From the NCBI GenBank assembly GCA_903868125.1, contig CAIPUE010000017.1:22145-86144 (forward strand): a stretch of 64,000 nucleotides of DNA, read 5' to 3'. The DNA comes from an uncultured bacterium (GTDB taxonomy: Bacteria; Cyanobacteriota; Vampirovibrionia; Gastranaerophilales; Gastranaerophilaceae). This document shows, piece after piece, positions 1 through 6,705 of this stretch. The position numbers were made by a program, and so were the translations under genes. The notes below the pieces were generated by a model, which was not told where the DNA came from, did not search any database, and was given only the letters and a program-made list of their open reading frames with translations. Positions within the stretch are counted from its first letter, which is position 1. Each line of letters starts with the position of its first letter.

Positions 1-1
1 T

Positions 2-187
2 ATTGCAGGATTGCTGTCGCATACTACCTCAAATTCTGACTCTAAAGTACCTATTATTGGTGATATTCCGGGGATTGGGTTTTTATTCTCAAGTCGTTCG
101 AGAACAAAAAAAGATACCGAGTTAGTAATTTTTATTACCCCGAAGATTGTGGAAGTAGATAAAAACGACAATAGGATGGAACTATGA
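2..187 (+). CDS. cpaC: C-terminal end of an outer-membrane secretin (Tad pilus, CpaC/RcpA-like), 5' truncated by window
   Basis: Only the last 61 residues are in the window. They carry the secretin C-terminal signature VPIIGDIPGIGFLF followed by ELVIFITPKIV, which in this family lines the last beta-strands of the outer-membrane ring through which a pilus or secretion substrate passes. The reading frame runs to a TGA that overlaps the ATG of the next gene (ATGA), so the two are translationally coupled. Because cpaE, cpaF, tadB and tadC follow, this is most likely the Tad/Flp pilus secretin rather than a type II or type IVa pilus secretin. The family assignment is sure. The Tad subtype is inferred from context. 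Confidence 0.85.
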   Translation: MAGLLSHTTSNSDSKVPIIGDIPGIGFLFSSRSRTKKDTELVIFITPKIVEVDKNDNRMEL

Positions 188-1383
188 CAAACCAAATTCC
201 AACAGTAATAATAGATACAGAACTTCAATCTATAGAGTTATCGAAGTTATACTTACAAGAACTGGATTATATCCAAATTACGGAGGAATTTACGGATATG
301 ATAGCCGGATATAACGCTGTTTTGGAGAACAGGCCTTCAATTGTTATTTTTGATATATCTCATAAAACTGATTTAGCTTTAGATATTATAAATAAGATTT
401 CGATTAATCACAAAACTTGTAAGATAGTGGTTACTTCATCCAATTATTCTACAGATATTATTATCAGGGCTATGCGCGCAGGTGCGAGAGAATTTATACC
501 TAAGCCTTTTATTAAAGATGAGTTTATAAATTCTATAAGTAAGTTTAAGGATCAAATTGTTGGTCTTAATTCAGAAAACAAAAAATGTAGAGTAATTACA
601 ACTTTTTCTAATAAAGGCGGGATTGGGAAAACTGCGATAGCAACCAATTTGGCTCTTGAACTTGCGAACATGACGAAAGAAAAAGTCGCATTGATTGATT
701 TAAACTTACAATTAGGTGATATTACCACATTTTTAGATATAAATCCTTCTTTCGATATTTCATACGTCATTCAAAATTTAACAAGAATAGATGAAACATT
801 TTTGCTGAGCACTTTAGAAAAATATAAGGACTCAAACCTTTATATTTTAGCCGATCCGCCATATTTAGAACAGGCGGAAGATATTACGGCAGAACAAATT
901 TCGACATTATTCAGTGTTCTAAAGCAGGCTTTTTCCTATATTGTGGTTGATGCCAGTGCGAATTTTGATGGTAAGACCATTACTGCGCTTGATCATTCTG
1001 ATTTAATTCTTTTGGTAACAATAGTCAATCTTCCGGCAATAAGAAATTGTCAAAGATGCTTGGACTTATTTGAAAGACTTGGATACGAAAAAGAAAAAAC
1101 AAAAATAATTCTCAACCGGTATATGGAAAATGATGAGATAAAAATTGAGGATGTAGAAGATGTTTTAGGCAGAAAGATTTACTGGAAAATTCCTAACAAT
1201 TATTTTACAATCATGTCAGCGATAAACAAAGGAATACCTGTAGGATTGGTTAATGCCGATTCTAATATTTCACAGAGTTACAGAGAGTTAGCGGCTATGC
1301 TTTCAGATAACATATATAAACAAGACTTTGGCAAAAAGGTTTCAAGAAAATCATTCTTTAATCTTGCAAATTTGTTCAAATAA
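184..1383 (+). CDS. cpaE: CpaE/TadZ-like pilus localisation ATPase
   Basis: This is a two-domain protein. Residues 1-120 resemble a response-regulator receiver (Asp57 in VIFDISH, Lys107 in FIPKPF). Residues 137-390 are a ParA/MinD-type ATPase with the deviant Walker A KGGIGKT at 144-150. CpaE/TadZ proteins sit at the inner membrane and place the Tad pilus machine at a cell pole or focus. The length of 399 residues is normal. The ATG overlaps the secretin stop, and the next gene starts 10 bases after this stop behind its own AAGGAG. Seen: the domains and the neighbours. Known: the family's role in locating the Tad machine. Whether the receiver is phosphorylated is unknown. Confidence 0.92.
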   Translation: MTNQIPTVIIDTELQSIELSKLYLQELDYIQITEEFTDMIAGYNAVLENRPSIVIFDISHKTDLALDIINKISINHKTCKIVVTSSNYSTDIIIRAMRAGAREFIPKPFIKDEFINSISKFKDQIVGLNSENKKCRVITTFSNKGGIGKTAIATNLALELANMTKEKVALIDLNLQLGDITTFLDINPSFDISYVIQNLTRIDETFLLSTLEKYKDSNLYILADPPYLEQAEDITAEQISTLFSVLKQAFSYIVVDASANFDGKTITALDHSDLILLVTIVNLPAIRNCQRCLDLFERLGYEKEKTKIILNRYMENDEIKIEDVEDVLGRKIYWKIPNNYFTIMSAINKGIPVGLVNADSNISQSYRELAAMLSDNIYKQDFGKKVSRKSFFNLANLFK

Positions 1384-1393
1384 GGAGTATCAA

Positions 1394-2863
1394 GTGTCTC
1401 TAAGAGATAGATTAACAGCACAAAATCAAATAATTCCCAAAAATATTGAAGATTCTATAATCACATCATCGGGCAGTGAAGATTTTTTAAATCTAAAAGA
1501 ACAACTTCATGTTCTTTTGGTTGAAAAAGTAAATTCGACTCCAACTTGGATAGATTATGATGATGAAAAACAAAAGGAATTAATTAAGCAGTTTGTTGAC
1601 GGACAATTAATAAATACTTTCAAAAATGTCCCGCTAAATAAGTATGAAAAAGACCGATTAATTAAAGAAATTATCCAAGAGGCTAAAGGATATGGACCTT
1701 TAGACCCGTTATTGGAAGATTCTACTATTTCAGATATCTTGGTTAATGGAGCAAAAAGCGTTTTTGTTGAAAGAAACGGCAAACTTTTTAAAACCAATGT
1801 AACGTTTAAAGATAACCAACATTTAAGAAATATTATAGAAAGAATAGTTTCAAAAGTCGGAAGAAGAATTGATGAAAAATCTCCGATGGTTGATGCAAGA
1901 CTCGTTGACGGGTCTCGTGTTAACGCTATAATTCCGCCTCTTGCCATTGACGGGCCTTCTCTTTCAATAAGAAAATTTAAGCATGATATGGGTAATCTGC
2001 AAAGTCTTTTAAAATGGGGTTCTTTATCCGAAGAAATGGCAGAAACTCTGTCAATGGCGGTAAAGGGAAAGTTAAACATAATAATAAGCGGTGGAACAGG
2101 TGCAGGTAAAACAACTTTATTAAACAGTTTATCCGCACAAATTCCAAACGATGAAAGAATTATAACGATTGAAGATTCTGCAGAACTAGCTTTGCAGCAA
2201 GAACATATCGTAAGATTAGAGACTAGGCTAGCCAATATCGAAGGAACCGGACAAATAGCGGCAAGAGATTTAGTGATTAATGCTTTAAGAATGCGTCCTG
2301 ATAGAATAATTATCGGAGAGTGTCGTGGTGCTGAAACTTTGGATATGCTCCAAGCTATGAACACAGGTCACGACGGTTCTTTGACAACTTTACACTCCAA
2401 TTCGGCAAGAGATGCAATATCAAGACTTGAGACAATGGTTATGTATTCAGGAATTGATTTACCCGAAAAAAATATTAAATCCCAGATATCTTCAGCAGTG
2501 GATTTAATAATCCAAGCCAGCCGATTGCAAGACGGTTCAAGAAAAATCGTTTCCGTATCCGAAATTACAGGTATGGAGGGCAACGTAATCTCAATGCAGG
2601 AAATATTTACGTTTGAACAAACCGGGTTTGAAAATTCAAAAGTTCAAGGTCATCATGTTTCAACCGGCATCAGACCCAAGTGCCTTGAAAAATTAAAAAG
2701 TAAAAGTCTTTCAGTTCCTCTGGAATATTTTAACAAAGAAAGAAAACATACTTACCCGTGTATGAATTCAGTAAATAATAAGCCTCCTGAACAAAATCCG
2801 GCTATAAAAAGCCGACTAATGCAAAGTAATAGTAATATTTTTAGTCAAAGGTTACAAAAATGA
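1394..2863 (+). CDS. cpaF: CpaF/TadA secretion ATPase of the Tad pilus
   Basis: This hexameric type II/IV secretion ATPase powers extension (and probably retraction) of Flp pili at the cytoplasmic face. It has a Walker A GGTGAGKTT near residues 233-241, an Asp-box-like ITIEDSAEL, a Walker B region MRPDRIIIGECRG and the His box TTLHSN, so it looks fully active. An ATG-initiated frame reaches back to 1328 inside cpaE. The better start is GTG at 1394, six bases after AAGGAG at 1382-1387, giving 489 residues. The C-terminal ~90 residues after GMEGNVISMQEIF are polar and poorly conserved. The stop overlaps the ATG of tadB (ATGA). Confidence 0.94.
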   Translation: MSLRDRLTAQNQIIPKNIEDSIITSSGSEDFLNLKEQLHVLLVEKVNSTPTWIDYDDEKQKELIKQFVDGQLINTFKNVPLNKYEKDRLIKEIIQEAKGYGPLDPLLEDSTISDILVNGAKSVFVERNGKLFKTNVTFKDNQHLRNIIERIVSKVGRRIDEKSPMVDARLVDGSRVNAIIPPLAIDGPSLSIRKFKHDMGNLQSLLKWGSLSEEMAETLSMAVKGKLNIIISGGTGAGKTTLLNSLSAQIPNDERIITIEDSAELALQQEHIVRLETRLANIEGTGQIAARDLVINALRMRPDRIIIGECRGAETLDMLQAMNTGHDGSLTTLHSNSARDAISRLETMVMYSGIDLPEKNIKSQISSAVDLIIQASRLQDGSRKIVSVSEITGMEGNVISMQEIFTFEQTGFENSKVQGHHVSTGIRPKCLEKLKSKSLSVPLEYFNKERKHTYPCMNSVNNKPPEQNPAIKSRLMQSNSNIFSQRLQK

Positions 2864-3828
2864 TTTATCTGATTTTAAGTTTAATCATTGGGATAAGTGC
2901 TGCAATACTCACGTGGGTTATTTTCATGGTAGAAAAGGATTTAAGCCCGAATGTGCTTAGAAGACTTGATAAAATTAAGCGTAAATCGAATGTAAGTGAA
3001 TCACTTGGGACTACTAATGAAATTGATTTAAGCAGAGAAAATATTGAATATAAAATCCCGATTTTGGGACATTTCCTCAAAAATTATCAACTCACAAAAC
3101 AAATCAAAGAATTAATTCAACTTGCTGATGTAATATGGCATGTGGATACTTTTATTTTTTTTAGTTTTGCTTGTGCTTCCTTTTGTCTAATATTTTTATT
3201 TACTCCTTTCAAATTAATGACTTTGTTTTCTATTGCCGCGTTTTTTATACCGACAATATATCTAAAATATCTTATGCATAAAAGATTTTTTGATTTTTCC
3301 AAACAATTCCCTGACGCTCTTAACCTGATGGCAAGTTCTATTAGAGCAGGACATCCGTTATTTTCTGCGATAGATATTGTTACGGGAGAAATGCCAAAAC
3401 CGATTTCTGATGTATTTCAAACCGTAAAGAAAGATATATCACTTGGGATTGATACAAAAGATGCTTTTTACAGTATGATGAAAGTTATGCCCCAAAGTCT
3501 TGATTTAAGATTTTTCATAACTGCCGTATTAATCCAAAAAGAAGTTGGCGGAAACCTTGCCGAATTACTCGACAGTTTATCAAATACGATAAGAGAAAGA
3601 TTTAAATTACTTGGACAATTACGTGTACAAACAGCACAAACAAGGCTTTCAGGACTAGTTATCGGCGTTGTTCCGATAGTGGTTCTTTTACTGATATCAT
3701 TCATGAATCCCGAGTATATGAAACCTTTATTTAGTACCGGAGATGGACAGAAAGCGCTTTGTCTTGCAGTCGGTCTTATTATTACAGGGTTTGTTTCCAT
3801 CAAAAAAATTAGTGATATAGAAATTTAG
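2860..3828 (+). CDS. tadB: TadB inner-membrane pilus platform protein
   Basis: This 322-residue protein has a leading transmembrane helix (residues 2-24), a pair of helices near 95-140, a cytoplasmic T2SSF domain (FPDALNLMASSIRAGHPLF through GGNLAELLDSLSNTIRER) and two C-terminal helices. In Tad systems TadB and TadC form the inner-membrane platform that couples the CpaF ATPase to pilin polymerisation. Its ATG overlaps the cpaF stop. AGGAG at 3827-3831 overlaps its own stop and serves the next gene. Confidence 0.92.
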   Translation: MIYLILSLIIGISAAILTWVIFMVEKDLSPNVLRRLDKIKRKSNVSESLGTTNEIDLSRENIEYKIPILGHFLKNYQLTKQIKELIQLADVIWHVDTFIFFSFACASFCLIFLFTPFKLMTLFSIAAFFIPTIYLKYLMHKRFFDFSKQFPDALNLMASSIRAGHPLFSAIDIVTGEMPKPISDVFQTVKKDISLGIDTKDAFYSMMKVMPQSLDLRFFITAVLIQKEVGGNLAELLDSLSNTIRERFKLLGQLRVQTAQTRLSGLVIGVVPIVVLLLISFMNPEYMKPLFSTGDGQKALCLAVGLIITGFVSIKKISDIEI

Positions 3829-3838
3829 GAGTAAAATT

Positions 3839-4726
3839 ATTTTTATAATATCTTTAACAATTGGAATATTATTTTTAATTTTGACTCTAATTTTAATTTA
3901 TGAGCCGGTTTCTTTATTGGAAAAAAGATTTACTAAAACAACTACTCAAAAAAATAGTTTGTTTGCTGATATAACTTCTAATTTATATGAAATAATGAAG
4001 CCTTTTTCACAAAAAAATGCCAAAACTTCAAAATACTTAAGCCAAAGTAAAAATCTTCTATTACAGGCAGGATACGCTTCATCGGAAGAAGATATAATAA
4101 AATATGACGCCAAGAAACTGATAAAAGTCTTTTTAACAGGTATATTTTGTACCATTTTATTATTTATATCTTTTTCGCTAAACACTCTTACAATTTCAAT
4201 TATCGCTCTTTATCTCGTTTACAAATTGCCTGAGATGCAATTAAAAAAAGAAATAAAAATACGCCAAAAAGAATTTATGAAATATTTACCTGATGCGGTG
4301 GATTTATTGGCAATTTGTGTACAGGCTGGTTTAGGCTTGGATGCTGCGTTTGAAAAAGTAGCGGAGGAATTTAGTTTAACTTCTAAAACTGTTTCAGTCG
4401 AATTTTCGAGATTAAATAAAGACATTCTTTCGGGCTTAAACCGTGAAGATGCGTATAAAAATTTAATTTTAAGAAATAAAAACCAAGAGTTACAATCGTT
4501 TGTGGCGTTGCTTATTCAAACAGACCGATTAGGAACAAGTATAACCCAATCACTAAAAGCGTTTTGTGATTCAATGAGAACCAGAAAACAACAACGAATC
4601 GAGGAATTATCTCAACAGGCAAGTACAAAAATGACTATACCTATGGTGCTTTGTATGTTACCATCGATATTTATTATAATAATGTACCCTGCAGTTCAAA
4701 AGATTATGGTAAATTTGGGACATTGA
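3839..4726 (+). CDS. tadC: TadC inner-membrane pilus platform protein with an unusual start
   Basis: This is a T2SSF-domain protein (YLPDAVDLLAICVQAGLGLDAAF and GTSITQSLKAFCDSMR) with an N-terminal and two further hydrophobic segments, the partner of TadB in the Tad platform. The frame has no ATG, GTG or TTG until TTG at 3881, which would cut into the first membrane helix and has only a weak ribosome site. An AGGAG at 3827-3831 is followed in frame by ATT at 3836 and 3839, which would restore a full first helix (IFIISLTIGILFLILTLILI). I therefore place the start at ATT 3839. The conservative alternative is TTG 3881 (281 residues). It ends the pilus operon and converges on rpsP. Confidence 0.82.
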   Translation: MFIISLTIGILFLILTLILIYEPVSLLEKRFTKTTTQKNSLFADITSNLYEIMKPFSQKNAKTSKYLSQSKNLLLQAGYASSEEDIIKYDAKKLIKVFLTGIFCTILLFISFSLNTLTISIIALYLVYKLPEMQLKKEIKIRQKEFMKYLPDAVDLLAICVQAGLGLDAAFEKVAEEFSLTSKTVSVEFSRLNKDILSGLNREDAYKNLILRNKNQELQSFVALLIQTDRLGTSITQSLKAFCDSMRTRKQQRIEELSQQASTKMTIPMVLCMLPSIFIIIMYPAVQKIMVNLGH

Positions 4727-4787
4727 TTCTTAAAAAGATGGCAAAAGTAGTGCCGAATGGCAATCCCGCCGAGATTAAAAGAAAAAA

Positions 4788-4814
4788 GGGTCGGGCAAAA
4801 AATTTGCCCGACCC
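4788..4814 (-). terminator. Rho-independent terminator of rpsP
   Basis: A perfect 12-bp stem (GGGTCGGGCAAA / TTTGCCCGACCC) with a 3-base loop. Read on the minus strand it is followed by a run of six T. It lies 20 bases past the rpsP stop and also faces the end of tadC. A degenerate GTAG...CCCGCC repeat (4747-4774) adjoins it, so it may derive from the repeat family. Confidence 0.85.
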
Positions 4815-4833
4815 TAAATATATATTTTAAAAT

Positions 4834-5304
4834 TTACGCTTCTGCTTTTGGAGCTTCAACTGTCTCAGCAGGAACTTCAACTGCCGCGGGAGCTTCTGCT
4901 TCCTTTACAGTTGCAGCTTCTACAGCCTTAGTTTTTGCTTCTTCAGCAGCGGCAGCTTTTGCAGCTTTAGCCTCTTCAGCAGCCTTTGCGTTAGCCGCTT
5001 TTTCAGCTTCTAATTTCGCAACTGCCTTTTTAGACAATTTCTTTTCAGTCTTTGGCTTGTAATTCAATGTGCCTTCGTCAGTACAGTTATCGATTAGATA
5101 TTTAACTGTATCCGTTGGTTGGGCACCTTTTTTAATCCAATCAAGAGCCGTTACTTTATCTAACTTCATGATTTTTGTTTTCGGATTGTAGTGTCCCAAT
5201 TCTTGAACCGGTCTACCCTCACGCTTTGTCATTGCCTCAATTACGATAATTCTGTATGCAGGGGATTTTTTAGCACCCAGTCTTTTTAGTCTTATTTTTA
5301 ACAT
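4834..5304 (-). CDS. rpsP: 30S ribosomal protein bS16 with a long Ala/Glu/Lys tail
   Basis: Residues 1-85 are a normal bS16 (MLKIRLKRLGAKKSPAYRII, then LGHYNPKT and YLIDNCTDEGTLNYKP), an RNA-binding protein of the 30S body needed for subunit assembly. The remaining ~70 residues are a low-complexity tail of alternating Lys/Ala/Glu blocks ending in repeated Val-Glu-Ala-Pro. That makes the protein 156 residues against the usual 80-90. A similar charged tail occurs on NusA in this window. The tail is probably disordered and its role is unknown. The gene is monocistronic with its own terminator. Confidence 0.96.
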   Translation of the reverse strand: MLKIRLKRLGAKKSPAYRIIVIEAMTKREGRPVQELGHYNPKTKIMKLDKVTALDWIKKGAQPTDTVKYLIDNCTDEGTLNYKPKTEKKLSKKAVAKLEAEKAANAKAAEEAKAAKAAAAEEAKTKAVEAATVKEAEAPAAVEVPAETVEAPKAEA

Positions 5305-5430
5305 GTTTTTTATTCCTTTTTTGTTCTTTTCTACTGTTAAGAATCCGCCGCTTGATTCTTGACTTGATGGCGTAAGAGGACGCCTTGATAATTATATCTA
5401 AACACAATCAAAATCAATAATCAAGCTTTA

Positions 5431-5463
5431 AAAAAGTAGGTCAGTAAATCCAACCTACTTTTT
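5431..5463 (-). terminator. Terminator of the aldolase gene, built from a GTAGG-type repeat
   Basis: An 11-bp stem (AAAAAGTAGGT / ACCTACTTTTT) with an 11-base loop. On the minus strand the stem ends in T5. The GTAGGT...ACCTAC core matches the dispersed hairpin family of this window, and heptads (TATTTTA CATTTTG CTTTTTA CTTACTG, 5465-5492) run from it over the fba stop codon. This looks like a repeat module in use as a terminator. Confidence 0.7.
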
Positions 5464-5486
5464 ATATTTTACATTTTGCTTTTTAC

Positions 5487-6449
5487 TTACTGAGCGTGTC
5501 CTGCGGTACCGAGAACTTCCATTTTATGTTTAACAAGTTCTTTAACTGCCGTTCTGCCCGGTCCCATATATTCTCTAGGGTCAAACTTAGAAGGTTCTTC
5601 TACAAAGAATTCTCTGATTGTTGAAGTCATTGCCAATCTTAAATCTGTATCAATGTTGATTTTAGCTACACCGTTTTTAGCGGCGAAAGACAACATATCT
5701 TCAGGAACACCTTGAGCATTAGGCAATTTAGCTCCGTATTTATTACATTTTTCTACCAAATCCTTTGGAACGGAAGACGAACCGTGTAAAACGATTGGAT
5801 AATCAGGAAAACCTGCTTCAGCTAAGGCTTTTTTGATTTGTCCGAGTCTTTCGAAATCCAATTTAGCTTCACCTGCAAATTTGTAAGCACCATGGCTTGT
5901 TCCAATAGCTATTGCAAGAGAATCACAACCTGTTTCTGTAACAAATCTGACAGCTTCTTGAACATTAGTATATTTAGCGTCGGCAGCTGAAACGTTAACG
6001 TCATCTTCAACACCGGCTAACTTACCAAGCTCAGCTTCAACCGAAACTCCTCTTTCGTGAGCATATTCAACAACTTGCTTAGTTAGTGCAATATTGCCTT
6101 CTAAGTCAAATCTTGAACCGTCAATCATAACTGATGAGAAACCTCCGTCAATACAAGATTTACAAATTTCGAAATCCGCACCATGGTCTAAGTGAAGTGC
6201 AATAGGGACTGTAGTTGTCGCCAAAGCAGCTTCAACAAGTTTGATTAAGTATGTTTGGTTAGCATATTTTCTTGCACCTGCAGAAACCTGCAAAATAATC
6301 GGCGATCTTGTTTCTTCCGCCGCTTCTGCAATCGCTTGCAAAATCTCCATATTATTAACGTTATATGCGCCGATTGCGTATTTGCCGGCTAAGGCTTTTT
6401 TGAACATTTCTTCTGTTCCAACTAATTTTCTTTCACTCAAATTTGTCAT
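5487..6449 (-). CDS. fba: Class II fructose-1,6-bisphosphate aldolase
   Basis: This Zn2+-dependent aldolase interconverts fructose-1,6-bisphosphate with dihydroxyacetone phosphate and glyceraldehyde-3-phosphate in cytosolic glycolysis and gluconeogenesis. Zinc and substrate motifs are visible: HLDHGAD, the AIGTSHG loop and VLHGSSSVP, plus INIDTDLR for phosphate binding. The length of 320 residues fits the class IIA/Calvin-cycle-like branch better than the short 285-residue forms. The gene stands alone. Its stop codon lies inside a heptanucleotide array (5465-5492), the first of several such cases here. The ATG is preceded on the minus strand by AGAAGGAGAG. Confidence 0.96.
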   Translation of the reverse strand: MTNLSERKLVGTEEMFKKALAGKYAIGAYNVNNMEILQAIAEAAEETRSPIILQVSAGARKYANQTYLIKLVEAALATTTVPIALHLDHGADFEICKSCIDGGFSSVMIDGSRFDLEGNIALTKQVVEYAHERGVSVEAELGKLAGVEDDVNVSAADAKYTNVQEAVRFVTETGCDSLAIAIGTSHGAYKFAGEAKLDFERLGQIKKALAEAGFPDYPIVLHGSSSVPKDLVEKCNKYGAKLPNAQGVPEDMLSFAAKNGVAKINIDTDLRLAMTSTIREFFVEEPSKFDPREYMGPGRTAVKELVKHKMEVLGTAGHAQ

Positions 6450-6534
6450 GCTTTTGGACTCTCCTTCTTTTGTAATCTTACATACATTAATCTACATCAA
6501 AGACGAGAATTTTACAAGATACAGATTAGAAAGA

Positions 6535-6590
6535 GTTCTTGCTAAAAGTCCATGAAATACACTCATTACTTAATTTTCGAGATGTTTGAA
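6535..6590. repeat. Dispersed repeat D, copy 1
   Basis: About 56 bp (GTTCTTGCTAAAAGTCCATG... to ...GAGATGTTTGAA) that recurs inverted at 53354-53410 with a few differences. In both places it is followed by the same 39-bp hairpin sequence, but here an extra GTAGGGCGGG hairpin lies between them. It occupies the upstream region of fba. Confidence 0.7.
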
Positions 6591-6605
6591 GCTTTAAATT
6601 CTCTT

Positions 6606-6632
6606 GTAGGGCGGGATTGCTATCCCGCCGTC
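6606..6632 (+). repeat. GTAGG-type hairpin repeat (GGCGGGAT/ATCCCGCC variant)
   Basis: GTAG followed by GGCGGGAT-TGCT-ATCCCGCC and GTC. It forms an 8-bp stem and shares the GTAGGG...CCGTC frame of the family. It appears to be inserted within a larger repeat unit that lacks it at 53303-53410. Confidence 0.75.
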
Positions 6633-6647
6633 TTGGATTTAAAATCT

Positions 6648-6686
6648 GCTTTTTGTTGTCGGGCAAGAATGCCCGACCTACTGCCC
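6648..6686 (-). repeat. GTAGG-type hairpin repeat (GTCGGGC/GCCCGAC variant), inverted
   Basis: The 39 bases are the exact reverse complement of 53303-53341. The core is GTCGGGCAAGAATGCCCGAC followed by CTAC. The identity extends beyond the hairpin on both sides, which excludes a chance palindrome. Confidence 0.85.
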
Positions 6687-6705
6687 TAGGGCAATTTCAC
6701 TAAAA

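Noticed and set aside
1555..2364. 269-codon minus-strand open frame inside cpaF
   Set aside because: It overlaps an intact ATPase gene with conserved motifs, the composition is a mirror of the sense codons, and no ribosome site or family is visible.
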